Source: Synergistaceae bacterium (GTDB lineage Bacteria > Synergistota > Synergistia > Synergistales > Aminobacteriaceae). From it: a stretch of 64,000 bases of DNA. The position numbers and the translations under genes were made by a program. Below the pieces are notes generated by a model that was given only the letters and a program-made list of their open reading frames with translations, did no database searches and was not told where the DNA came from. Where the stretch lies: the NCBI GenBank assembly GCA_017470485.1, contig JAFUYQ010000016.1, positions 1-64,000 of the forward strand. Direction: 5' to 3'. Below, piece by piece: positions 17,242-25,213 of the stretch; within the stretch, counting starts at the first letter, position 1; each line of letters starts with the position of its first letter.

Positions 17242-18711
17242 TTACTTGCTTGCCTCGATGAGCTTCTTCATCGCGTCAAATGCAAATTGTACTCGCGTTC
17301 CGATGACTACTTGAATGCTCGTTGGTGAAAGTTTCGTTATTCCGAGTGCGCCCGATGATTTCACTTTGTTGTCGTCAACCTGCGAACCGTCCTTCACGTT
17401 CACCCTTATCCGCGTCGCGCAGTAATCGTAATCCTCAAGGTTCTCAGCTCCTCCCAAGCCCTCGAGAATTACTGCCGCCATGTTCGTGAAATCACTCTTG
17501 ACCTTCTTCTTCGGCTCGTCTATCGCTACTGGCGTTACAAGCTCATCGTCGTCAGCGTCCTCACGGCCCGGCGTTCTCAAGTTGAACGTCTTTATCGCCC
17601 ACGTGAACACTACGTAATACACCACCGCCGTTACAAGTCCTATCGGGAGTATCAGCCATGCGTTCAACGCCATCGGCGCACGGAAACTCAATATCCAGTC
17701 AACCATTCCGGCACTGAAATTAAATCCGCACCGCACCGGCAAATACGCGCAAACTGCCATGCTTATCCCCGTCAGCACTGAATGTATTAAGTACAATCCC
17801 GGCGCAAGAAACATAAACGAAAATTCAAGCGGCTCAGTAATTCCAGTGAAGAACGATGCAAATGCTCCGGCTATTAATAAACTTCTGGCAACATTCCGGC
17901 GTTCAGGCCGAGCCTGTCTGTACATCGCAAATGCTCCGGCCACTAATCCGAACATCATTACAGGGAAAAATCCCGTCATATATATTCCAGTCAGGCCAAG
18001 CGTTCCCGAACCTGCCCAGAATTTCCCCAAGTCGTTAATCCCTATCGTGTCAAACCAGAACACCGCATTCAATGCGTGATGTAATCCCAATGGAATTAAC
18101 GCTCTGTTCAACATTCCGTAAATCCCGGCTCCTAATGCTCCCATCTTGGAAATCGTTACTCCGAAATGCTCCAGTCCTCCGTACACCGCCGGCCATACGT
18201 AATACAGCACAGCCGCTAATGCCGCCGATACAAATGCCGTAACTACCGCTACACAACGCTTTCCGCTGAAAAACGCTAGAAATTCAGGGGGCATAGCGTC
18301 CTTGAACTTGTTGTAACAAGTTGCTCCCGTCAATCCTGACAATATCCCGATGAATGCGTTCTGGATTTTCCCGAATGCGTCCGGCACTTCCGAAGCCTCT
18401 AAGCCAGTGTACATCGCCACCGCGTTCGTTGAAAGCAATGTCGTTATCATCAGCCATGACACCAAACCTGCCAATGCCGACGCTCCGTCATGCTCCTCTG
18501 CCATTCCGATTGACGTTCCTATCGCAAACAGTAATGGTATCTGGTCGATTATTGCGCTGGCCGCCTTTATGCAGAACGCCGCGATTACGCTGTTCGTTCC
18601 CCAGCCGGCAGGGTCAATCCAGTAGCCTATTCCGTAAAGTATTCCAGCCGCAGGAAGACACGCTACAGGTAACATCAACGAACGGCCTATCTTTTGCAAA
18701 TACTTCGTCAT
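17242..18711 (-). CDS. PTS EIICB permease of the glucose/N-acetylglucosamine family
   Basis: 489 residues. A multi-spanning EIIC domain (about 1-375) contains GLHHALNAVFWF and TGFFPVMMFGL, close to the N-acetylglucosamine-type permeases. A linker leads to a C-terminal EIIB domain with the phosphorylated Cys431 in YDYCATRIR. It imports and phosphorylates a hexose using the PEP-dependent phosphorelay; there is no EIIA domain, so one must act in trans. The start is ATG at 18711, where MTKYLQKIGRSLMLP begins the family alignment. The frame is open 40 codons further upstream, but that part overlaps the divergent mltG start and has no homology. GlcNAc or glucose is the likely substrate. Confidence 0.85.
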   Translation of the reverse strand: MTKYLQKIGRSLMLPVACLPAAGILYGIGYWIDPAGWGTNSVIAAFCIKAASAIIDQIPLLFAIGTSIGMAEEHDGASALAGLVSWLMITTLLSTNAVAMYTGLEASEVPDAFGKIQNAFIGILSGLTGATCYNKFKDAMPPEFLAFFSGKRCVAVVTAFVSAALAAVLYYVWPAVYGGLEHFGVTISKMGALGAGIYGMLNRALIPLGLHHALNAVFWFDTIGINDLGKFWAGSGTLGLTGIYMTGFFPVMMFGLVAGAFAMYRQARPERRNVARSLLIAGAFASFFTGITEPLEFSFMFLAPGLYLIHSVLTGISMAVCAYLPVRCGFNFSAGMVDWILSFRAPMALNAWLILPIGLVTAVVYYVVFTWAIKTFNLRTPGREDADDDELVTPVAIDEPKKKVKSDFTNMAAVILEGLGGAENLEDYDYCATRIRVNVKDGSQVDDNKVKSSGALGITKLSPTSIQVVIGTRVQFAFDAMKKLIEASK

Positions 18712-18797
18712 TTCGCCTAAAATCTCCTTTGTAATATATTTATCCGTGCCTCTTATTATATAATATTTCCAAAAACTGACAGGAAGTGTCTTAAACT

Positions 18798-19895
18798 TTG
18801 CACAGAAATTCCCGTGTTTCCAAATCTTCACGGCGGAAACGTAAATTCTTTTTCTCAGGACTTGTATTCATGCTCGTTCTGTTCGCACTCTCAGCCGCCG
18901 CTTACTCGGCCTATCATCTCAAAGTTCCGGCTCAGTTCTGGGAATATATGATACCTGTTCCAGAGGAAGGAATTAAAGTCAGCGTTAAGATCGACAGCGG
19001 CATGAATGCCCTACAGGCCGCCAGAGCGTTCGAGCTTCAGGGCGCACTCGAATACGGAAGCCCCGTCGAATTAGCTAGATGGCTCGTAAAGTTCGGTATC
19101 GACAGAAAAATCCGCGCCGGTCATTACTCAGTCATTCCGGCGGACGCTTGGACGCTCGCAAGACAGCTCAGAAATGCTAAACCGGCTCTCCTAAAAGCTC
19201 AAATTCTTCCCGGCCTCGACATCTTCGCAATGATTGATTCCCTCGAAAGTCAGGACAAAAAAGTCAACCGTGAAGCTGTTTCCCTCGCTCTCATGAATGA
19301 CAAAAATTATCCCCCCAAACTCCTCGAAATTTTGAAAGCCCTCCCCGACGACGAATACACTCGTACAGCCTTTCTAATGCCGGAAACGTTCATGCTCGTT
19401 GAAAGAACTGCCGACGAAATCATCAGTGCCGCCTCAGCCGCATGGTGGAACCACTGGGGCGAGTTCATAACTTCTCATAATCTTTCGGTCAAAGATATTC
19501 AGGACGCTTCGATTATCGCCTCGATGGTCGAGCGCGAGGTACTTCATGACGCTGAATGCAGAACAGTCTCTGGCGTAATTCATAACAGGCTCAGAAAAAA
19601 TATGCTCCTTCAAATTGACGCTACAGTAGTTTACGCATGGAGGCTCAAAGGACGAAAATTAACACGCGTTCTCAATAAAGACCTCGAAGTAAATTCTCCT
19701 TATAATACTTACAGATACTACGGGCTTCCCCCAAGACCGATCTGTGTTCCGGGAACTGAGGCTTGGGGAGCGGCGTTAGACCCCGAATTCAACGACTATT
19801 TATACTATGTCGCAGGGCGCGACGGATACCATTATTTTTCAAAAACTTACAAGGAACACCTCGCTAATATCAAGCAGGTTCGTTCCGGCAGATGA
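18798..19895 (+). CDS. mltG: Endolytic murein transglycosylase MltG
   Basis: 365 residues, with one N-terminal transmembrane helix (about 17-37) after a basic stretch and then the periplasmic YceG domain. The catalytic Glu245 sits in ASMVEREV, followed by NRL, LQIDATVVYA, NTYRYYGLPPRPI and YYVAGRDGYHYFSKTY. MltG cuts nascent glycan strands and is thought to terminate chain growth (established). TTG start with AGGAAG 11 bases upstream. It leads the division and cell-wall cluster and is followed 19 bases later by the FtsK-like gene. Confidence 0.93.
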   Translation: MHRNSRVSKSSRRKRKFFFSGLVFMLVLFALSAAAYSAYHLKVPAQFWEYMIPVPEEGIKVSVKIDSGMNALQAARAFELQGALEYGSPVELARWLVKFGIDRKIRAGHYSVIPADAWTLARQLRNAKPALLKAQILPGLDIFAMIDSLESQDKKVNREAVSLALMNDKNYPPKLLEILKALPDDEYTRTAFLMPETFMLVERTADEIISAASAAWWNHWGEFITSHNLSVKDIQDASIIASMVEREVLHDAECRTVSGVIHNRLRKNMLLQIDATVVYAWRLKGRKLTRVLNKDLEVNSPYNTYRYYGLPPRPICVPGTEAWGAALDPEFNDYLYYVAGRDGYHYFSKTYKEHLANIKQVRSGR

Positions 19896-19914
19896 AAGGA
19901 TTGAAAGTTCCATT

Positions 19915-22044
19915 ATGCCTAGACAAAATGATGAAAACGAAAACAATAAAGCCAGTCTTCCAGAATTAGTGCAGTTCATCGTAATTATTGCCTGCGTCTA
20001 CTGCTTAATGTCCCTTTTCGGAAGCTCTTTGACCGGCGAGGGAGGCAGACAGCTGGGCAATTATCTGCGAAATTCTTGGGGAGGCCCCGTAATAGTAATC
20101 ATACTGTTCGCAATGTACATCTCAGCCGCTAAACTCCTAAAGTTCCGCGTCCTTAAATTACGCAGACAGTTCTTCGGAACTATCATTCTATATGTCTCGT
20201 TCGCGTTCATGCTCGGCCTGCTCAATGAATCGGGCTGGACTTCTGAATTAACTTTGCTGACCGCAGGAAAGTTCGGCTCCGGCTTGGCGCATTTCTGCGT
20301 CCTAAATGCAGGAACTTTCATAACTTTAATTCTCGTCGCGGCATGTTTTATTCTTTCGGCGGTATTCTTCGGCTCGAAACTCATGAGGCTTTCTATCCCT
20401 AAAATTCCTCGTCTCTATCATCAGCGCAGACAGCTCTCCAAAAATAGAAAACGCCGCCGAACTCAACGCCCCAGTCAACAAAAAACAGAAACAGAAACAG
20501 AAACAGAAAATATACCCGACACCGATGAAATCCCAATCCCAACGGGAAAAATTGTTTTTCAGCCGCCAAAGCTCAAACCTGCTCCAGAAGGAAAAGAAAT
20601 CAATCTGCCGGAACGTTCGGAAGCCGGAGAAAATCAGGACACTGCTGAGCATATTGTTCCGGTCATAGGGAACGCCGTTGAAGTCATAGACAACGCGCTG
20701 GCTTTAATCAACTCTGATGAACTTAAACCGCCAGTTCAAAAATCCTCTAAACCTTCTAAATTTCCGTCAAAGAAACTCCGCCGTCCTTTACCTGCACCAT
20801 CTTTCACGGTGGAAAATATACAATCCGAAAATCAGGATAATATTCCTGAAAAAAAATCTCCGCTCCTCTATGACGAGTCTGCTTTCCCTCCGCCTCCTGA
20901 ATTATTCGGCACTAAAACACGTTACGAGCCTGACCGCCAAATTCTCAAAAATTCAGAGAAACAAGCTAAAACTATCATTACTGCCCTGAGAAATTTCGGC
21001 GTAAATGCTTCAGTCGCTCACATAATCACGGGACTTACATTCATACAGTACCAGCTTGAACTATCTCCCGGAACTAAAGCCAGTAGAATCTCCGGCCTCG
21101 CTGATGACTTAGCTATATCGCTGGCGGCGGTGTCAGTGAGAATTGAAGCACCCATACCCGGCACAGGTTATATAGGAATAGAAGTCCCCTGCGCTGAACG
21201 GAAATTCTTACCGATGAGGAATTACATTGAGAGCGAGGAATATAAGACGTCGGCGGCAAGACTGCCATTAGCGATAGGAGTACAGGCAGACGGAAGAATT
21301 TTTACAGCAGGGCTTGAGGAAATGCCGCACATACTGGTAATCGGGAACAGAGGTTCGGGACGCAGAATGTTTGTAAACGCTTCGATAGTGAGCATGTGTT
21401 CGCGGAGGAAACCGGAAGAGCTGAGACTGATACTTATAGACACCAGACGGGCGGATTTTGCGGTATATGATGGACTGCCTCATCTTTTAGCCTCGCCGGT
21501 AACTGAAACAGATTCTTCAGTGAAGGCGTTGACATGGGCATATGATGAAGTTGAGAGGAGGACTTCGTTATTTTCGGGTTATAGAGTTCGGGATTTGACT
21601 GCGTTCAACAAGAAACAGAAAAACGGCGGTAAACTCCCAGAAATTGTCATAATCATCAGCGAGCTTGCCGATTTAATTTACAGCGCAGGAAATGAAGTCG
21701 AGAGCATAATAATGAGGCTTTCACAGAAAGCTGGAGCGGCTGGAATACATATGATGATAGCGGCACAAAGTTCTTCATCAGATATAATCACTACGATGAT
21801 AAAGTCGAACATACCTGTGAGGGCTGTATTCAGCTTACCGACGGAAGCAGAGTCGAAAAATGTAATCGGTAATTCCGATGCGGTAAGGCTCACGGGGAAG
21901 GGAGATATGATACTCAGGAACGAAGGCGGCGAGGCGGTGAAGAATGTGCGCTGTCAGGCACCTTTCATAAGCGAGGATAAGATTTCCGAGTTCGTTGAGT
22001 ACATGTTCAGCAATCTCGAACCGACTGAGATGATGAAGTTCTAA
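19915..22044 (+). CDS. FtsK/SpoIIIE-like protein with degenerate ATPase motifs
   Basis: 709 residues. Four membrane helices (about 12-150) and a basic then Pro/Glu-rich linker lead to FtsK alpha and beta domains from about residue 345. Homology is clear (ERRTSLFSGYRVRDLTAFN, SNIPVRAVFS, LTGKGDMIL). However, Walker A reads GNRGSGRR (477-484), with Arg in place of the essential Lys483 and of the next Ser/Thr. Walker B reads IIISELADL, with Ser582 in place of the Mg-binding Asp. The usual AQRPS is AQSSS. The protein ends without the winged-helix gamma domain that reads KOPS sites. I infer a non-translocating membrane and septum factor rather than a DNA pump. ATG at 19915 was chosen; upstream in-frame codons lie inside mltG. 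Confidence 0.88.
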   Translation: MPRQNDENENNKASLPELVQFIVIIACVYCLMSLFGSSLTGEGGRQLGNYLRNSWGGPVIVIILFAMYISAAKLLKFRVLKLRRQFFGTIILYVSFAFMLGLLNESGWTSELTLLTAGKFGSGLAHFCVLNAGTFITLILVAACFILSAVFFGSKLMRLSIPKIPRLYHQRRQLSKNRKRRRTQRPSQQKTETETETENIPDTDEIPIPTGKIVFQPPKLKPAPEGKEINLPERSEAGENQDTAEHIVPVIGNAVEVIDNALALINSDELKPPVQKSSKPSKFPSKKLRRPLPAPSFTVENIQSENQDNIPEKKSPLLYDESAFPPPPELFGTKTRYEPDRQILKNSEKQAKTIITALRNFGVNASVAHIITGLTFIQYQLELSPGTKASRISGLADDLAISLAAVSVRIEAPIPGTGYIGIEVPCAERKFLPMRNYIESEEYKTSAARLPLAIGVQADGRIFTAGLEEMPHILVIGNRGSGRRMFVNASIVSMCSRRKPEELRLILIDTRRADFAVYDGLPHLLASPVTETDSSVKALTWAYDEVERRTSLFSGYRVRDLTAFNKKQKNGGKLPEIVIIISELADLIYSAGNEVESIIMRLSQKAGAAGIHMMIAAQSSSSDIITTMIKSNIPVRAVFSLPTEAESKNVIGNSDAVRLTGKGDMILRNEGGEAVKNVRCQAPFISEDKISEFVEYMFSNLEPTEMMKF
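20485..20508 (+). repeat. Four tandem copies of ACAGAA inside the FtsK linker
   Basis: A perfect 6-base repeat encodes a Thr-Glu run (TETETETE) in the flexible linker. Copy-number changes would lengthen or shorten the linker without breaking the frame. Confidence 0.9.
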
Positions 22045-22058
22045 CTTTTTTCCGGCCA

Positions 22059-22067
22059 TGCTACAAT
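22059..22067 (+). promoter_or_regulatory. Possible extended -10 promoter for murC and downstream genes
   Basis: TGCTACAAT matches an extended -10 element, with TTCTAA 17 bases before the hexamer. It lies between the FtsK-like gene and murC. Confidence 0.4.
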
Positions 22068-22093
22068 TACAGAAAATTTGAAAATTTTTAGGG

Positions 22094-23506
22094 GTGAAGA
22101 AAATTTCATTTATGTTTCAGGCTGACAAAATAAAACGTGTTCATCTTATGGGCATAGGGGGCGCAGGAATGAGCGCGCTTTCGCTTCTGTTAAAGGCTCA
22201 GGGGCTTGAGGTATCCGGCTGTGATTTGTGCCAGCCCCATTACGATTTAGGCGATATTCCCTGCGAAATACCGCACTCGGCTGAACACATCGGGCGTTAC
22301 TCGCCTGACGCTTTAATTCTCAGCACTGCGGTTTCCCGTGAAAATCCCGAAGTCTTACTAGCAGAACAGAAAGGCATTCCTGTATTTTCACGCGCTGAGG
22401 CTCTAAGCAGTCTTTTTAATAAGTCTTACGGTATCGGTATAGCCGGTACTCACGGAAAGACAACAACCACTTCAATGACCGCTCTGATTTTCCTGAAAGC
22501 AGGATTAAATCCGACCGTCTATGTCGGAGCGAACGTTCCTGATATTGGCTCAAACGCCGTAGCAGGTTCAGGCTCGCCGGAAAATCACTTCATCGCCGAA
22601 CTAGATGAGTCTGACGGGTCTTTTCTGCTTTTCACCCCTAAAATCGCGGTTATCACTAACGCTGACTGGGATCATGTAGATCATTACCCGACACGCGGCC
22701 ATGTTATTGAAGCGTTCACGAGGTTTGCGGACGGACGGAAGGACGGCGGGGCATTAATCCTCTGTGGTGAAGATGAAGGAGCGTCCCATGTCTACGAAAA
22801 TTGCAGAAAAAATCACGGCCAAATTATCCGTTACGGCTGGGGAAAAGGCCACGACTGGGGAGCTTATGACATCGTAAAATCTCACGGCGGCGGAATTTCC
22901 TGCAAAGTCGCTCACTCAGGAAAAGAATTAGGCACTCTCTCGCTCTCAGTTTCGGGCGAACATAATATTCTCAACGCATTAGCCGCTATTTCATCGGCTG
23001 ACCTCTGCGGAATTGACTTCTCACAAAGTGCTGAGATTTTACACGGCTTTCACGGCTCTGAACGCAGACTTCAGGTCTTAGGCTCGTCCGTCAATGACAT
23101 TCTAGTTATTGACGACTACGCCCACCACCCTGCCGAAATCAACGCCACTCTCTCCGCCGTCAAGGGCATTTACCCCGAACGCAGACTTGTCATTCTCTTC
23201 CAGCCACACAGATTCTCAAGAACTGCCGCTTTCGCCCCTCAAACCGCCTCAGCCCTCTCAGCCGCCAATCCTGCTAAAGTCTTCATTCTCCCAGTATTCT
23301 CAGCCGGAGAAATTCCTTCGCAACACAGCTCATCACTCGAAATTCTCAGACATGCCGCTTCACCCGTCTTCACTGCCGCCGAAAGTCTCGATGACGCTTG
23401 CGCAAAATTGCTGGACGAACTCAGGACGGGCGACTTGCTCATCACTATGGGTGCCGGAAACGTTTACCTCGCCGGAAAGAAAATTCTCGCCTCGCTAGAT
23501 GTATAA
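22094..23506 (+). CDS. murC: UDP-N-acetylmuramate--L-alanine ligase
   Basis: 470 residues. This ATP-dependent Mur ligase adds L-Ala to UDP-MurNAc in the cytoplasm. Motifs are intact: the N-terminal Rossmann loop HLMGIGGAGMSALS, the P-loop GTHGKTTTT, LDESDGSF, NADWDHVDHYPT and DDYAHHPAEI. Two starts are possible. GTG at 22094 overlaps the AGGGGTGA ribosome-binding-like sequence, while ATG at 22112 begins closer to the conserved domain but 14 bases from that site. I list the longer form. It follows the FtsK-like gene by 49 bases and precedes murB by about 30. Confidence 0.95.
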   Translation: MKKISFMFQADKIKRVHLMGIGGAGMSALSLLLKAQGLEVSGCDLCQPHYDLGDIPCEIPHSAEHIGRYSPDALILSTAVSRENPEVLLAEQKGIPVFSRAEALSSLFNKSYGIGIAGTHGKTTTTSMTALIFLKAGLNPTVYVGANVPDIGSNAVAGSGSPENHFIAELDESDGSFLLFTPKIAVITNADWDHVDHYPTRGHVIEAFTRFADGRKDGGALILCGEDEGASHVYENCRKNHGQIIRYGWGKGHDWGAYDIVKSHGGGISCKVAHSGKELGTLSLSVSGEHNILNALAAISSADLCGIDFSQSAEILHGFHGSERRLQVLGSSVNDILVIDDYAHHPAEINATLSAVKGIYPERRLVILFQPHRFSRTAAFAPQTASALSAANPAKVFILPVFSAGEIPSQHSSSLEILRHAASPVFTAAESLDDACAKLLDELRTGDLLITMGAGNVYLAGKKILASLDV

Positions 23507-23536
23507 TATGGCCGGATATTTCTCTATGAATGCGTG

Positions 23537-24409
23537 ATGAACGTGAATTTTGATTTAGTTTACAATCAGCCCCTAGCCCCCCTGACCTCGCTCCGTACCG
23601 GCGGTTATGCCGAAATCTTCGCAAGCCCCGATACTCCTGACGCTCTCGGGACGCTCATTTCCTCGTGCAGACATACCCCTGTTCAGGTTCTCGGCGGCGG
23701 AAGCAATATCATCGTCCCCGATGGAACTGTTTCCGGCCTCACCGTCTCGCTCGGAAAAATGGCCTCGTTCAGGCAGATTTCACGCTGTACTGCTGAAATC
23801 GGCGCAGGCTATCCGCTCCCGAAACTGCTCAAAACTCTGCGCACTCTTAATCTCGGCGGCCTTGAGTTCGCTGTCGGCATTCCCGGAACAGCAGGAGGCG
23901 CGTTCTTAGGCAACGCCGGCGCAGGAGGACACGGGTTCTGCGAGCTTGTCGACACCGTTACCGCCCTCGACAGCTCCGGCCAGCTCATCACTCTCGAGCG
24001 CGGACAGTTCACTTACGGCTACCGATACTGCTCGCTCAGGGAAATGATTGTGATTTCAATGGTCATGACGTTCAGGGATTTCGAGCCGGAAGACGCTGAA
24101 CTTCTGGAATTTTACAGGGACAAACGCAGAAACCAGCCTGTATCATCAAGAAGCGCAGGCTGTACGTTCAAGAACCCCGAAGGTCATTCAGCCGGCAAAC
24201 TCCTCGACGAATGCGGCTGTAAAGGTCTTTCCATAGGCGGCGCAAAAGTCTCAGAACAGCACGCCAACTTCATAATCAACACCGGCAACGCCTCAAGCAG
24301 TGATGTGAACTCGCTGATTGACCTGTGCGCAAAGAAAGTTTATGACAGTACGGGAATAATTCTTGAGAGGGAGATAAAGACGTTAAGCCCGTGCTTTTAC
24401 ACGCGGTGA
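23537..24409 (+). CDS. murB: UDP-N-acetylenolpyruvoylglucosamine reductase (type II)
   Basis: 290 residues. FAD-dependent MurB makes UDP-MurNAc. Seen are the FAD-binding VLGGGSNIIV, GLEFAVGIPGTAGGAFLGNAG, the YGYRYC loop and the C-terminal SAGCTFKNP, whose Cys is the proton-donor position in type II enzymes, followed by GAKVSEQHANFIIN. The length and the short loop after the active site fit type IIa. An in-frame GTG lies just upstream at 23534. The 3' end overlaps the FtsQ-like gene, consistent with an operon. Confidence 0.95.
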   Translation: MNVNFDLVYNQPLAPLTSLRTGGYAEIFASPDTPDALGTLISSCRHTPVQVLGGGSNIIVPDGTVSGLTVSLGKMASFRQISRCTAEIGAGYPLPKLLKTLRTLNLGGLEFAVGIPGTAGGAFLGNAGAGGHGFCELVDTVTALDSSGQLITLERGQFTYGYRYCSLREMIVISMVMTFRDFEPEDAELLEFYRDKRRNQPVSSRSAGCTFKNPEGHSAGKLLDECGCKGLSIGGAKVSEQHANFIINTGNASSSDVNSLIDLCAKKVYDSTGIILEREIKTLSPCFYTR

Positions 24410-25173
24410 GTGCCTTGCGTTCATCTCGGCTGTTTTTGGCGGCATTTTTGGCAGGAAGTCTTCTGTACATCAGGGATTATAAATACTGGTTTACAATGAG
24501 CAGTTACCGTGTAGAATCACAGTCTCAGGCATTGGAGCGGAGATTTTGGGACGTTTTCCCGATGAGATGCCTGACGTTCTGGCCGTTATTCCTGAAGGAC
24601 GCTGAGGGCGTGAAGGAATTTCTCGAGCGCGATATGCCCGTTTCTGTTGAAACTGAGATGGAAGGTCTGGGGCATTTCAAGACTAAAATTGAATGGCTCA
24701 GTGCTTGGGTGAAAGTCGACTGGCGCGGTAAAATCTGGTGTATTTCACGGGACGGGAGAATGTGGCTTTTCGAGCGCGGACGGCAGAACGACAATGCGGC
24801 CGGAAAACTGGTCTGGAAAATCCCCGATGACGGAAGCGTAACCGGCGGCATAACTGACGCGCCGATGTCTGGAGTATTCAAGTCTCCGCTGTCAACCGAA
24901 GTGATAGCCTCGTTTCTCGATGAGTTCAACGACTGCAAATGGTTCGGGGCGGCAACTGACATTACATGGCAGAGACGAGCCGGAATGGACTTGTTTTCCC
25001 TGAAACTGACGAGGGGCGGCCAGCATTTTGAGTTATACTTGCAGAGGGATAAATACAGCGGTCAGGACGTTGGAACAATGATAGACGAACTTTTCGCCCG
25101 TCTGATAACTGAGGGCGGAAATCATATAATAGACGCGACCTACGAGGGAAAAATTCTTCTTCGTAGTCTATAA
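24391..25173 (+). CDS. FtsQ/DivIB-like division protein (divergent)
   Basis: 260 residues with a short cytoplasmic start, one membrane helix (about 10-28) and an extracytoplasmic part. Sequence identity to FtsQ is weak. I make the call from position (murB, then this, then ftsA and ftsZ), topology, and a beta-rich stretch WLSAWVKVDWRGKIWCIS... matching the FtsQ beta domain, with a closing strand IIDATYEGKILLRS like the FtsQ C terminus. FtsQ links the Z-ring to septal wall synthesis via FtsB and FtsL. The POTRA part is poorly conserved. Possible starts are GTG at 24391, GTG at 24406 and TTG at 24415; overlap with murB suggests coupling. Confidence 0.6.
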   Translation: MLLHAVSALRSSRLFLAAFLAGSLLYIRDYKYWFTMSSYRVESQSQALERRFWDVFPMRCLTFWPLFLKDAEGVKEFLERDMPVSVETEMEGLGHFKTKIEWLSAWVKVDWRGKIWCISRDGRMWLFERGRQNDNAAGKLVWKIPDDGSVTGGITDAPMSGVFKSPLSTEVIASFLDEFNDCKWFGAATDITWQRRAGMDLFSLKLTRGGQHFELYLQRDKYSGQDVGTMIDELFARLITEGGNHIIDATYEGKILLRSL

Positions 25174-25213
25174 TTATTACATATGACATAAAAGAAGGGA
25201 ACGTATAAAGCAA

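Noticed and set aside
20485-20508. Short tandem repeat considered as CRISPR or phase-variable tract
   Set aside because: The unit is 6 bases inside a coding linker, so it neither forms a CRISPR array nor shifts the frame. No CRISPR array was seen in the window.
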